DNA of 64,000 nucleotides from Polynucleobacter sp. MWH-Jannik1A5 (GTDB lineage: Bacteria; Pseudomonadota; Gammaproteobacteria; Burkholderiales; Burkholderiaceae). Each line of letters opens with the position of its first letter. Positions within the stretch are counted from its first letter, which is position 1. The notes below the pieces were generated by a model. That model did no database searches and was not told the DNA's origin. It saw only the letters and a program-made list of their open reading frames with translations. Shown one piece after another: positions 19,628-28,755 of this stretch. The DNA lies in the NCBI RefSeq assembly GCF_018881795.1, contig NZ_JACVPQ010000001.1, positions 697,376 to 761,375 on the forward strand, in the 5' to 3' direction. Both the position numbers and the translations under genes were made by a program.

Positions 19628-20125
19628 TCATTCTTTATTTTGAGTGCCAGAAGCAATTTTTTGGACGAGCCATTTTTCCACTGACGGGAAAACAAACTTA
19701 CTCACATCACCGCCCATCGACGCAATTTCGCGCACGAAGGTGCCAGAAATAAATTGATATTGATCGGATGGAGTCAAAAACAAAGTCTCAACGTCAGGCA
19801 ATAAGTAGCGGTTCATACCCGCCATTTGGAATTCGTACTCGAAATCGGATACAGCACGTAAACCACGCACAATCACTCGTGCATTGTGCTCACGCGCAAA
19901 ATCTTTCAATAAGCCTTTAAAGCCAACAACTTTTACATTGGGATAGTGGCCAAGCACTTCCTTCGCAATATCAATCCGCTCTTGTAATGTAAAGAATGGA
20001 CGCTTGCTACGGCTATCAGCGACACCCACAATCAACTCAGTAAAAATGCTAGATGCGCGGCGCACCAAATCCTCGTGACCACGAGTAAATGGATCAAATG
20101 TTCCAGGGTAAACAGCAACAGTCAT
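19628..20125 (-). CDS. coaD: Phosphopantetheine adenylyltransferase
   Basis: Penultimate enzyme of coenzyme A synthesis. The 165-residue nucleotidyltransferase has [15 protein letters not shown] with the TxGH-type motif (here TRGH), [20 protein letters not shown], and the C-terminal [20 protein letters not shown]. Length is usual for CoaD (about 160). Next to rsmD, as in many proteobacteria. Confidence 0.97.
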   Translation of the reverse strand: MTVAVYPGTFDPFTRGHEDLVRRASSIFTELIVGVADSRSKRPFFTLQERIDIAKEVLGHYPNVKVVGFKGLLKDFAREHNARVIVRGLRAVSDFEYEFQMAGMNRYLLPDVETLFLTPSDQYQFISGTFVREIASMGGDVSKFVFPSVEKWLVQKIASGTQNKE

Positions 20126-20161
20126 ATTATTCCTAAGGCTTTATCGGCTACAGGCAAGAGT

Positions 20162-20809
20162 TTAGCCTCTTCCGCCCCGAAATAGACAGGCTTTTACCTG
20201 TCCCGCCTCTAAGTATTTTCCACAATGCCAGTCCGGCAGTAAGGCCTCTATCTCTTCACGAGGACGACTAGATGGAAATTCGACATAAATACCACCCCCA
20301 GATGCGTCATCACACACTCTTCCCGCCTCAACCACTGTTCGATCTAATAAGCTCGAATCCTGAAAAGGTGGATCAATAAAAATCAGATTACTGGAGCGGT
20401 CTACTTGTTGTTTCAAAAACTCTAGGCTATCTCGTTGCAAGATTTCTACAACCCCTGAGACTGGTGATGACTGCAATAAAGCAAAATTAGTATTTAAGTT
20501 TGAGTGGGCCCTTTTATCCTTCTCCAACAAAATCACCAATGATGCCCCTCTTGATGCCGCTTCAAAACCTAAGGCACCGGTGCCCGCAAAAAGATCTAGG
20601 CAACGCAAACCTGTTAAATCCTGACCCAACCAATTAAATAGAGTCTCTCGAATACGATCCGTCGTAGGACGCAAGCCCGGTAAATCTAAAACCGTTAATA
20701 AGCGGCTTCTCCAGTTGCCGCCAATGATTCGAACCTTCTTAGGTGGCTCTGCCTTCAAAGGCTTATTCGCTTTATTGGACTTATTTATTTTTTGCTCCCA
20801 ATACAACAA
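20162..20809 (-). CDS. rsmD: 16S rRNA (guanine(966)-N2)-methyltransferase
   Basis: Methylates G966 of 16S rRNA. The protein has VRIIGGNWRSRLL at the start of the conserved region, the SAM motif LDLFAGTGALGFEAASRG, and the catalytic FIDPPF. The start is uncertain: no ATG is available before the conserved region; the TTG at 20809 overlaps the upstream peptidase gene by 29 bases, and a second TTG at 20758 would give a shorter N terminus. I keep the longer form (215 residues). Confidence 0.93.
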   Translation of the reverse strand: MLYWEQKINKSNKANKPLKAEPPKKVRIIGGNWRSRLLTVLDLPGLRPTTDRIRETLFNWLGQDLTGLRCLDLFAGTGALGFEAASRGASLVILLEKDKRAHSNLNTNFALLQSSPVSGVVEILQRDSLEFLKQQVDRSSNLIFIDPPFQDSSLLDRTVVEAGRVCDDASGGGIYVEFPSSRPREEIEALLPDWHCGKYLEAGQVKACLFRGGRG

Positions 20810-22118
20810 TCTTCATGCGATCCATTGCAAGGTATTTTTGGAATGAAGCTTTAACTTGCTCTAATGTCACTGCCTCAACTTGTTTAGTCCAAATTTCCAT
20901 CGTATCGAGCGGCAAATCATTCCAAGCAATGGAAGAAACGTTATCCAATAATTTACGGTTGTTATCTATCCGTAGTGGGTAGCCATTGATTAAGTTTGAT
21001 TTAGCAGCTTCGAGTTCAGATGGAGTTGGTCCATCTGCAATAAATTGGGCAATCGTTGTACTCATAACATCTAAGGCAAGAGTGGCTTGATCATTCTTGG
21101 TTTGCAGGCCAGCCTGAAAAATGCCATTTTCCTTGCCAGGTGCAAAGTAACTAAAGACGCTATAGGCCAAGCCACGCTTCTCGCGCACTTCAGACATCAA
21201 GCGCGATACAAAACCGCCTCCACCCAAGATGTAATTACCAACCAGCAAGGGGAAATAATCGGGGTTGTTACGTGCTACTGCCGTCATCCCCATTGCAATA
21301 TGGGCCTGCTGGGAATCAAACGGAATTTGAATCTCCCGTTGAGCCAAAGTTTCAATTGGGGAACGCTGTAGATCAGGCAATTTAGCAATAGGCTGACCTG
21401 ACTGAGGAATCTGCTTTAACAAAGTCTGCACGATTTCAGCAGCTTGAGCGCGATCTACATCTCCGACAATACTCACAATCATACGATCACCGCGATAGAA
21501 CTGCTTATGAAATTGCCTGAGGTCACTTGCATTTACAGCACCAACTGACTGAACCGTTGGTGAATTAGCTAAAGGATAGTTTCCATAAACTGATTTTTTA
21601 AATCTTCGCTCTAAAACAAACTCTGGCTTTGTTTCAGCTTCGCGCAAACTCGTAATCGTTCTTTGTTTTTCACGTTCAATAATTTTGGGGTCATACGTTG
21701 GAGCACTCAACATGGCTGCAGCTAATTGCACCGCTCTATCACGCAAGTCTTTTCTACTAAGGCTGCGAATGCGCAAAATTGCTCTTTCGCCACCCACCGA
21801 CAAACCAATATTGGCGCCTAAGTCGGCAATTTCATCGGCGATTTGAGCCTCTGTTAATAGACCCTTATCGCCTCTGACACCATAATTCATCAGGCCCGCA
21901 ACCATATCCGCCACACCGCTTTTGCCGGCAGGGTCATAGCGATCACCTGCATCAATACTGACCTCAATATCGACCATGGGCAATGCTTTGGTCTGGACCA
22001 AATAGGCTTGGGCGCCCTTGTAAGAATCCAACTTCTCAATCGGCAATATTGCGTAAGCATTACTCAGCACACCCAAACCTAATAGACAAGCTGAAATTAT
22101 TCTTAAGAAGGCATTCAT
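20781..22118 (-). CDS. M16 peptidase-like subunit without catalytic zinc motif
   Basis: 445 residues with an N-terminal signal peptide (cleavage near AYA-ILP). Both M16 half-domains are recognisable, but the HxxEH position reads GVADMVAGL, so it cannot bind the catalytic zinc. The C-terminal half keeps the R/Y-type motif SEVREKRGLAYSVFSYF, which in M16 heterodimers serves the partner active site. It follows the intact M16 gene with a TAATG overlap, so the two are very likely translationally coupled subunits of one periplasmic protease. Its substrate is unknown. Confidence 0.92.
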   Translation of the reverse strand: MNAFLRIISACLLGLGVLSNAYAILPIEKLDSYKGAQAYLVQTKALPMVDIEVSIDAGDRYDPAGKSGVADMVAGLMNYGVRGDKGLLTEAQIADEIADLGANIGLSVGGERAILRIRSLSRKDLRDRAVQLAAAMLSAPTYDPKIIEREKQRTITSLREAETKPEFVLERRFKKSVYGNYPLANSPTVQSVGAVNASDLRQFHKQFYRGDRMIVSIVGDVDRAQAAEIVQTLLKQIPQSGQPIAKLPDLQRSPIETLAQREIQIPFDSQQAHIAMGMTAVARNNPDYFPLLVGNYILGGGGFVSRLMSEVREKRGLAYSVFSYFAPGKENGIFQAGLQTKNDQATLALDVMSTTIAQFIADGPTPSELEAAKSNLINGYPLRIDNNRKLLDNVSSIAWNDLPLDTMEIWTKQVEAVTLEQVKASFQKYLAMDRMKIVVLGAKNK

Positions 22119-23482
22119 TATTTAACCTCCTTGCCAGCAGATTTACGAGTCTGTGGATCCAAAACAGCAATCGTCAAACCTTCATCAACCAAATATTTTT
22201 TTGCAACTGCCTGGACTTGCTCTGGAGTAATAGTCTGCATTTTCTCCAACACATAGTTAATGTCTTTCCAGGAAAAACCTGCCATCTCAGTGGTGCCGAT
22301 TTCCATTGCCTGACCAAAGATAGAGTCACGCTTATAAATTTGATCGGACAAAATACGCACCTTAATTCTTTTGAGCTCGGACTCTAATATTCCTTTTTGC
22401 TTTACCTCTTCAAGTGACTTGCGAATACTTGCCTGAGCCTGCTCTACTATCTTACCTTTGGCCATCGTTGCACCAATTAAAAATAACTCTGGTCCGCGAG
22501 AGATCATGTCGTAACCAACGCCAACATCATTAACCACTTTTTCTTGCTTAACGAGAGTGCGATTTAGACGGGCATTGTCATAACCATCCAGAACAGCTGT
22601 TAGCAGCTCTAATGCATATGGCTCAACATCATCAAGCTTCCCAGGCTCAAGGCGGGGCACCTTCCAGGCCATAGCTAGCTGAGCATTATCCGCCGGTGCT
22701 TTTACCTGAACCTGCTTAATCCCTTTTTGAGGTGGCTCAATTTGAGGTTTGCGAACTGGCAGTTCGTGAGCAGCAGCTGCGCCGTAATATTTCTCCACCA
22801 TAGCCAGAACTTGTTTTGCATCCACATCACCAGCTACCACCACGGTTGCATTATTTGGCGCGTACCAGCTGCGATACCAATCTCGTGCATCTACTGGCTT
22901 CATATTTTGTAAATCATTCATCCAACCAATCACAGGGTGACGATACGGCGAACTCATGTAAGCGGTTGCCATCAGTGACTCATTAAGCAAGCTACTTGGA
23001 TTATCTTCAGTACGTAAGCGACGCTCTTCCATGACAACTTGAATTTCTTTTAAAAACTCTGCGTCGTCAAAATTGAGATTAGACATACGATCAGCCTCAA
23101 GCTTGATCACGTTTTCTAGCTTTGATTTTTCAACTTGCTGAAAGTATGCAGTGTAGTCACGGGATGTAAATGCATTTTCGCGCCCGCCTACAGCCGCTAC
23201 CAAGCGTGAAAACTCTCCAGACTTCACCTTATGAGTACCTTTAAACATCATGTGCTCAAGCACGTGAGCAACACCCGTCTTACCATTCACCTCATCCATA
23301 GAGCCAGCCCGATACCAAACCATATGGGCTACCGTAGGCGCACGGTGATCTTCTCTAACAATTAATTTAAGACCATTACTCAACTGATATTCGTACGTAT
23401 CAGGCGATTGAAGGCCGCTAGCCCATCCTATTTGTGTAAACAGGATGAATATGAGGGAAATTCGAAATAAATTGGAAAGCAT
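22118..23482 (-). CDS. M16 zinc metalloprotease, catalytic subunit
   Basis: 454 residues with a signal peptide (hydrophobic residues about 5-20) and the inverted zinc motif HVLEH (73-77) in GVAHVLEHMMFKGT, followed downstream by the conserved glutamate region (LEADRMSNLNFDD). This matches pitrilysin/processing-peptidase proteins of the YmxG/PqqL type. Expected location is periplasmic, as a heterodimer with the inactive subunit encoded at 20781-22118. Divergent from ftsY with 63 bases between. Confidence 0.95.
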   Translation of the reverse strand: MLSNLFRISLIFILFTQIGWASGLQSPDTYEYQLSNGLKLIVREDHRAPTVAHMVWYRAGSMDEVNGKTGVAHVLEHMMFKGTHKVKSGEFSRLVAAVGGRENAFTSRDYTAYFQQVEKSKLENVIKLEADRMSNLNFDDAEFLKEIQVVMEERRLRTEDNPSSLLNESLMATAYMSSPYRHPVIGWMNDLQNMKPVDARDWYRSWYAPNNATVVVAGDVDAKQVLAMVEKYYGAAAAHELPVRKPQIEPPQKGIKQVQVKAPADNAQLAMAWKVPRLEPGKLDDVEPYALELLTAVLDGYDNARLNRTLVKQEKVVNDVGVGYDMISRGPELFLIGATMAKGKIVEQAQASIRKSLEEVKQKGILESELKRIKVRILSDQIYKRDSIFGQAMEIGTTEMAGFSWKDINYVLEKMQTITPEQVQAVAKKYLVDEGLTIAVLDPQTRKSAGKEVK

Positions 23483-23545
23483 CTGCTAAATCACCATACC
23501 TTAAGAATTAAATTGATAAGATGCATGTTTTAAATTGTATCGATT

Positions 23546-24436
23546 ATGTTCGGCTTACGTAAAACCCTAGGATCCCTTTTCAAATCAAGCAAGGTTGATG
23601 AATCTTGGTTTGATACTTTGGAAGAATCACTCATACAAAGTGATGTGGGCCTTCCTACGACCGAACAACTCATCAGCAAACTACGTAAAGCAGCAAAATC
23701 AGAGAAGGCTTCCAGCCCCGAAGAGTTACAAGCGCTACTTATTCAAGAAGTCAGCTCATTACTCACTGCTATTGAGCCTTCACCAAATCCACTCTTTACC
23801 TGCGATAAGCCTAACACTCCAGAGGTATGGTTGGTTGTAGGGGTAAACGGTGCTGGCAAGACTACAACTATTGGCAAACTCTGCCGACTCTTTCAGTCTC
23901 AAGGTAAATCAGTTCTCCTGGCTGCTGGAGACACCTTCAGAGCCGCCGCACGTAACCAGCTTCAAGAGTGGGGTGTTCGCAATCAAGTGGGTGTCATCAC
24001 CCAGGAAGGCGGTGACGCTGCCGCTGTTGCGCATGACGCAATTCATGCTGCCATCTCACGTAAGAATGACATTCTTATTATTGATACCGCAGGTCGCCTA
24101 GCAACCCAAGACAATCTGATGGAAGAACTCAAGAAGGTGAAACGTGTCATTGGCAAAGCACTCCCTGGAGCGCCTCACCACACACTGCTCGTTTTAGACG
24201 GCAATACTGGGCAGAACGGTTTGAGCCAGGTAAAGGCATTTCATGCCGCCCTGGGGCTTACTGGAATCATCGTGACCAAGCTTGATGGCACCGCCAAAGG
24301 TGGCGTGATCTGTGCCCTTGCCCACACCCTACAAGAAGGCCCAAAACCCGCTGTTCTAGCCCTAGGCAAAGGTGAGGGAATTGATGATTTAGCCCCCTTC
24401 ACAGCAGGGCAATATTCTTCCGAATTATTCAATTAA
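23546..24436 (+). CDS. ftsY: Signal recognition particle receptor FtsY
   Basis: SRP receptor GTPase for cotranslational membrane targeting. The NG domain is complete: G1 GVNGAGKT (99-106) with TTIGKL after it, [12 protein letters not shown]3 [15 protein letters not shown] and the C-terminal [14 protein letters not shown]. At 296 residues it lacks the long acidic A domain of E. coli FtsY (497) and has only a short basic N terminus, as in many betaproteobacteria. In many proteobacteria rsmD and ftsY are neighbours and rpoH is downstream of the fts genes; here rpoH follows directly, without ftsE/ftsX. Confidence 0.97.
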   Translation: MFGLRKTLGSLFKSSKVDESWFDTLEESLIQSDVGLPTTEQLISKLRKAAKSEKASSPEELQALLIQEVSSLLTAIEPSPNPLFTCDKPNTPEVWLVVGVNGAGKTTTIGKLCRLFQSQGKSVLLAAGDTFRAAARNQLQEWGVRNQVGVITQEGGDAAAVAHDAIHAAISRKNDILIIDTAGRLATQDNLMEELKKVKRVIGKALPGAPHHTLLVLDGNTGQNGLSQVKAFHAALGLTGIIVTKLDGTAKGGVICALAHTLQEGPKPAVLALGKGEGIDDLAPFTAGQYSSELFN

Positions 24437-24464
24437 ATCAGTAACTTATAGAGTTAAAAAACCA

Positions 24465-24491
24465 TTAGCACTCTCTTGACAAGAGTGCTAA
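24465..24491 (+). promoter_or_regulatory. CIRCE operator (HrcA site) upstream of rpoH
   Basis: TTAGCACTC (24465-24473), nine bases, then GAGTGCTAA (24483-24491): an exact match to the CIRCE inverted repeat bound by the heat-shock repressor HrcA. It ends 38 bases before the rpoH ATG. The nine-base spacer contains TTGACA (24476-24481), a consensus -35 hexamer; a fair -10 candidate TACACT is at 24497-24502, 15 bases further. HrcA bound here would block the promoter. hrcA itself is not in the window. Confidence 0.93.
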
Positions 24492-24529
24492 AATAGTACA
24501 CTACTAACACCTCATATTTATAAGAAAAA

Positions 24530-25453
24530 ATGGTTCAAAAGAAATCTGATAAACCGAATTTGCAAACGCTGCCAGTCGCGCAGACTGCGGCGGCGTCTGC
24601 ATTTCCAATGCTGCCAACTCTTGGGGTTGGCACTCTCGATTCATACATTGCGTACGTTAATCGCGTACCGATGCTCAGTGCTGCGGAAGAGTTACATCTT
24701 GCGCAGGAATTTCGTCGCACAGAAAATGTCGATGCCGCTAAAACTTTAGTGCTGTCACATTTGCGTTTAGTGGTTTCTGTTGCTCGCCAATATCTTGGCT
24801 ACGGCATTCCACACGCAGACTTAATTCAAGAAGGCAACATTGGTTTGATGAAAGCAGTAAAACGCTATGACCCAAACAATGGTGCTCGCTTAGTGTCTTA
24901 CGCGATTCATTGGATCAAAGCAGAAATTCATGAGTACATTCTCAAGAACTGGCGCCTGGTTAAAACTGCGACCACTAAAGCACAACGTAAATTGTTCTTT
25001 AACTTGCGCAGCAATAAACCCACCTTAAGCGCTCTGACTCCGAGTGAAGTGGATGCTTTGGCTAAAGCGCTTGATGTCAAAGGTTCTGACGTTAAAGAAA
25101 TGGAAATGCGTCTTGCTGGCGGAGATGTTGCGCTTGAAGGCGATGATAGTGATGATGAGTCTGCATATGCACCTATTCAATGGCTAGCAGATAACTCACA
25201 AGAGCCTACTGCTCGCATTGCCAGCGCTGAAGCGGATGCCTTGCAGGGCCCTAAATTAGATCAAGCACTGATGGCTTTAGATGAGCGCAGTCGCAATATT
25301 GTGCAATCTCGTTGGTTAGCGATGGATGCTGAAGGCAATGGCACCAAGACATTGCATGATCTTGCTGATGAGTACGGCATCTCTGCTGAACGCGTGCGCC
25401 AAATCGAAACTGCAGCACTCAAAAAGATGCGTGGATTACTCCAGGCAGCCTAA
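24530..25453 (+). CDS. rpoH: RNA polymerase heat-shock sigma factor RpoH (sigma-32)
   Basis: Directs transcription of heat-shock genes. The 307-residue protein has region 2 (DLIQEGNIGLMKAVKRYDP and SYAIHWIKAEIHEYI), the RpoH box QRKLFFNLR (152-160) that separates it from other sigma factors, and the region 4 helix-turn-helix near the end (LADEYGISAERVRQIETAAL). The N terminus is about 20 residues longer than in E. coli. The upstream CIRCE operator implies HrcA control of the sigma factor itself. A bidirectional terminator follows. Confidence 0.97.
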   Translation: MVQKKSDKPNLQTLPVAQTAAASAFPMLPTLGVGTLDSYIAYVNRVPMLSAAEELHLAQEFRRTENVDAAKTLVLSHLRLVVSVARQYLGYGIPHADLIQEGNIGLMKAVKRYDPNNGARLVSYAIHWIKAEIHEYILKNWRLVKTATTKAQRKLFFNLRSNKPTLSALTPSEVDALAKALDVKGSDVKEMEMRLAGGDVALEGDDSDDESAYAPIQWLADNSQEPTARIASAEADALQGPKLDQALMALDERSRNIVQSRWLAMDAEGNGTKTLHDLADEYGISAERVRQIETAALKKMRGLLQAA

Positions 25454-25457
25454 ATAA

Positions 25458-25483
25458 AAAAGGGTTCGAGTAAGAGCCCTTTT
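25458..25483. terminator. Bidirectional terminator between rpoH and SCO1-like gene
   Basis: AAAAGGGTTC (25458-25467) pairs with GAGCCCTTTT (25474-25483) over ten positions with one G-U pair around a six-base loop; A and T tracts at both sides let it serve the convergent genes in both directions. Confidence 0.85.
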
Positions 25484-25489
25484 CATTTC

Positions 25490-26074
25490 TTACTTCAGTA
25501 GTTCTTTCAAATCATGTGCTAAGGTCTCAGGGCCTTGTGCGTGTTTGATATATAAACGTAAGCGACCTTCTGGATCAAATGCATAGCTACCTGCTGTGTG
25601 ATCCATCGTATACGAGCCCGGCTTGGTGCCCGGTACTTTCTTGTAATAAATCTTAAAGTCTTTGGTGACCTTCTCTAATGCCGCTTCATCCGCTGGACGC
25701 AAGCCCAAGAAACGCGGATCAAATGCAGGCACATACTGCTTCAAAATCTCCGCTGTATCTCGCTCAGGATCCACCGTCACAAAAAGCACCTGGACCTTGT
25801 CTGACTGAGGTCCTAAAAGGGTCATCACTTGCTGCATTTCAGTCAAAGTGGTTGGACAAATATCAGGGCACTGCGTGTAGCCAAAGAACATCACTACCAC
25901 TTTGCCCTTAAAGTCAGCCAAGGTTCTCACCTTCCCATCTGGATCCAGCAAACTAAAGTCTTTACCAAATGCAGTGCTGCCGGTGATATCAATGTTTTTA
26001 AACTCTGGCTTTGGACTGCAAGCAGTTAATACAAAACACAGAATTGCCAGAAAGCAAACACGTAGAAAATTCAT
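25490..26074 (-). CDS. SCO1/SenC-type copper chaperone lipoprotein
   Basis: Thioredoxin-fold protein that delivers copper to the CuA site of cytochrome oxidase. The 194-residue precursor has a lipobox LTAC with Cys19, the copper motif CPDIC (Cys69 and Cys73) in GYTQCPDICPTTL, and the conserved histidine in YTMDHTAG. It is the last gene of the heme A/oxidase assembly group and follows the protoheme farnesyltransferase gene. Confidence 0.95.
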   Translation of the reverse strand: MNFLRVCFLAILCFVLTACSPKPEFKNIDITGSTAFGKDFSLLDPDGKVRTLADFKGKVVVMFFGYTQCPDICPTTLTEMQQVMTLLGPQSDKVQVLFVTVDPERDTAEILKQYVPAFDPRFLGLRPADEAALEKVTKDFKIYYKKVPGTKPGSYTMDHTAGSYAFDPEGRLRLYIKHAQGPETLAHDLKELLK

Positions 26075-26081
26075 ATGGATC

Positions 26082-26975
26082 TCAGAGGAAATAGTGGTCT
26101 ATTAAGAGCGCCGCAAAGAGTAGCGATAAATAGGTGATAGAAAATCGGAATGTTTTTTTAGCCAAAGCATCGCTATAAGAAATAAATAACGCAATCACAT
26201 AAGCCAAGAACATCAAGCCGAGAACAATAGCTGATATTAAATACACCATACCACTCATGCCATAGATGTAAGGCAACATCGTAGCGGCAATCAAAATTAA
26301 GGTGTAAAGCACGATATTTAACAGTGTAAAGCGCTCACCATGAGTCACCGGTAGCATTGGCAAGCCCGACTGCACATAGTCATCACGGCGATACAAAGCC
26401 AAAGCCCAGAAATGTGGCGGCGTCCAAACAAAGATGATGAGAACTAAAAGCCAAGCCTCTGCAGAAAGCGTATTCGTTACTGCTGCCCAACCAAGGGCTG
26501 GCGGCATAGCACCCGACAAGCCACCGATCACAATGTTTTGTGGTGTAGCTGGTTTCAGCAACCAGGTATAGATCACTGCATAGCCAACAAAGGTAGCGAG
26601 TGTTAGCCACATCGTTAAGGGGTTGCAGAAATTCCACAAAATAATCATTCCGAGCGAGCCCAAAATGATAGAAAAAATAATGATGTGAAATGGTGTGACT
26701 TCACCAGTAGCGGATGGACGCCATGAGGTGCGCTTCATCTTGGCATCAACAGCTTGCTCAATTAAACAGTTCACCGCAAATGCTGCGCCGGCCAAAAGCC
26801 AGATACCCACAATGCCGCCAAATAACACTGGGTAAGGAACCATACCAGGCGTAGCCAAGAACATCCCAATCACCGCACAAAATACGGCGAGCTGAGTCAC
26901 TCTGGGTTTGGTTAAAACCCAATATTGACGCCAACGTGGCATTGCCACAGGCGCGCTTGTTTTAGAGTCACTCAT
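26082..26975 (-). CDS. ctaB: Protoheme IX farnesyltransferase (heme O synthase)
   Basis: Adds farnesyl to heme b for aa3 oxidase. UbiA-family membrane protein with about nine helices; visible motifs are LTKPRVTQL near the start, [19 protein letters not shown] (the N/DxxxD prenyl-binding region) and the second acidic loop [15 protein letters not shown]. The ATG at 26975 (297 residues) is chosen; a longer frame runs back into ctaA but lacks family similarity. Two bases separate it from the ctaA stop. Confidence 0.96.
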   Translation of the reverse strand: MSDSKTSAPVAMPRWRQYWVLTKPRVTQLAVFCAVIGMFLATPGMVPYPVLFGGIVGIWLLAGAAFAVNCLIEQAVDAKMKRTSWRPSATGEVTPFHIIIFSIILGSLGMIILWNFCNPLTMWLTLATFVGYAVIYTWLLKPATPQNIVIGGLSGAMPPALGWAAVTNTLSAEAWLLVLIIFVWTPPHFWALALYRRDDYVQSGLPMLPVTHGERFTLLNIVLYTLILIAATMLPYIYGMSGMVYLISAIVLGLMFLAYVIALFISYSDALAKKTFRFSITYLSLLFAALLIDHYFL

Positions 26976-26977
26976 AT

Positions 26978-28099
26978 TTATGCCATCTTCTTTTGAATGA
27001 AAGGCTTCCAAGAAGCCCAATAACTCATTCTGACCAAACAGAATACCAAAGCAGCCGAGCCCGCAGTATGTAATAAGGCTGCCAATAGCGGCCACTGAAA
27101 TATCACATTAGAAATACCAGTCACGATCTGCAACAGTAGTACAGTCAACAGCAGCTTAGCCACCAAACTCAGGCTAGATAGGACTGGGGTTGCCAACTGC
27201 AGTGCTTTAAAGCCTAAAGCGCCCAGCACCACCAACACCAGCAACGCAAATATGCGATGCGCCCAATGAATGGTTTGCAGCGCTATGGGGGAGATAAATT
27301 CACCTTGAGCATTGAGTCCTAATTGGCGCCAAAGAGTAAATCCCTCACGCCAGTTTGTTTCAGGCCATACGCTACCCATACAAGTCGGAAAATCTGGACA
27401 TGCTAGAACGGCGTAATTAGTACTCACCCAAGCGCCTAGAAAGACTTGGATAAACAGAACCACGAAGGAAAAAGCAAGCAGTTGTGCGGGTAGCGGGCGA
27501 ACGCGAATTGCGCGAATCGTAGAAGATTTTTCTTCCCAAGATTGTTGCGCATACAAAGTGAGGAAGGACAATAAAACCAAGGCCAACATCAAATGAATGG
27601 TGACAATAATGGGTTGCAACTTCAGGGTCACTGTCCAAGCGCCAAAGGCACCTTGCACGCAGACCAAAACAAGTAAACCGAGACTACCCAGCAAAGGATT
27701 TTTTCCTAAAGACTTGAGCTTGCTAAAAGCAATTCCCACCTGCACCAAAATTAGGGCGCCCACCGTCATTGCCAAATACCGATGAATCATCTCGATCCAA
27801 GCTTTGATAACTGTCACAGGCCCGGTAGGCATGGCGCTCTCGGCCTGCTGAATCTCACTGAGGGCATGAAATGGATTGGAGGTGCCATAGCATCCAGGCC
27901 AATCAGGGCAGCCTAAGCCAGAGTCGGTTAGACGTGTAAATGCACCGAACACAATCAGATCAAAAGTCATAAAGACTAATACCCAATTGAGTTTTTGGAA
28001 AAAGCTATAGCCCGGCTTTCTATAAAGATAGAGCAACGGCAGGCCCGCAAAAATAATTGCGATAGCTCCTAACTCTAAAAATAAAATCAAGCTCGGCAT
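26978..28099 (-). CDS. ctaA: Heme A synthase (CtaA/COX15)
   Basis: Oxidises the C8 methyl of heme O to the formyl of heme A. The 373-residue protein has about eight membrane segments in two homologous halves, with conserved heme-ligand histidines near EMIHRYLA and IHWAHRIFA, and the motif [21 protein letters not shown] typical of the family, matched by CPDFPTCMG in the second half. Start and upstream gene's stop overlap as TAATG. Confidence 0.96.
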   Translation of the reverse strand: MPSLILFLELGAIAIIFAGLPLLYLYRKPGYSFFQKLNWVLVFMTFDLIVFGAFTRLTDSGLGCPDWPGCYGTSNPFHALSEIQQAESAMPTGPVTVIKAWIEMIHRYLAMTVGALILVQVGIAFSKLKSLGKNPLLGSLGLLVLVCVQGAFGAWTVTLKLQPIIVTIHLMLALVLLSFLTLYAQQSWEEKSSTIRAIRVRPLPAQLLAFSFVVLFIQVFLGAWVSTNYAVLACPDFPTCMGSVWPETNWREGFTLWRQLGLNAQGEFISPIALQTIHWAHRIFALLVLVVLGALGFKALQLATPVLSSLSLVAKLLLTVLLLQIVTGISNVIFQWPLLAALLHTAGSAALVFCLVRMSYWASWKPFIQKKMA

Positions 28100-28755
28100 T
28101 ACAAATTCTCGCCCTTATGATTTAACTTCAGGAGCTTTTCTAGATCTTTCTTCATGCCAGCGAACTCTTTAGGAGAGTTTGTCACTGGGAAGTACATCAT
28201 CTTTGCGGGACTTGGATCAACTAGCTGAATCTGCTGACCCGCCCCTTCTTTATTTAACCAGGCCTCAAAGTCTGATCGGAGCTTAGGATCTGATGGCAGA
28301 GAAACAATTTTGAAGCCTGCAGCTTTTTCGTCATACGCTTTGGTTACTTCTGGATCAACAGGCTGACCATCGGTATTGATCCATAAAAGTTGTAGTCGGC
28401 CACCCTCTCGTCCCATGGCCACCTTTACTTGACGCATCAAAAATAAGGCTTCGATGCATTTTTCATCTCTCACCTTACATTCGCCGGCAGGACGAGCAAT
28501 TAAAAGGCTCCACTTACCTTTTGTGGGCGTATCAAGCCATGCAGTATTGAACTCTTGAGCTGGGTAAACCAAAGTCCCCAAATTGGTTTTACCGCCTGCA
28601 GGCTTAATCACGTAATACGTAAAATACGATGCGATTACTGGAGAGGCGCAAGCTAGCAATAGCAATAGCATCTGAATACGACCACGACGGGTACGCGCGT
28701 TAATAGCAGCCGAATCTACCTGTGATGCCGGAATTAATAACTCTTTATCGCTCAC
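28099..28755 (-). CDS. Membrane-anchored protein of unknown function in the heme A/oxidase operon
   Basis: I recognise this only as a protein that travels with surf1 and ctaA in betaproteobacteria. The 218-residue chain has a cytoplasmic start, one membrane helix (about 28-48), then an exported domain of mixed alpha/beta character with a Cys pair (CKVRDEKC near 92-98) and the segment RLQLLWINTDGQPVDP, which could be a degenerate thioredoxin/SCO fold. It is coupled on both sides: ATGA overlap with surf1 and TAATG with ctaA. A role in oxidase assembly is an inference from context. Confidence 0.85.
   Translation of the reverse strand: MSDKELLIPASQVDSAAINARTRRGRIQMLLLLLACASPVIASYFTYYVIKPAGGKTNLGTLVYPAQEFNTAWLDTPTKGKWSLLIARPAGECKVRDEKCIEALFLMRQVKVAMGREGGRLQLLWINTDGQPVDPEVTKAYDEKAAGFKIVSLPSDPKLRSDFEAWLNKEGAGQQIQLVDPSPAKMMYFPVTNSPKEFAGMKKDLEKLLKLNHKGENL

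Noticed and set aside
26976-27095. Longer start for ctaB overlapping ctaA
   Set aside because: The extra 40 residues are a shadow of ctaA; the ATG at 26975 starts where the family similarity begins.
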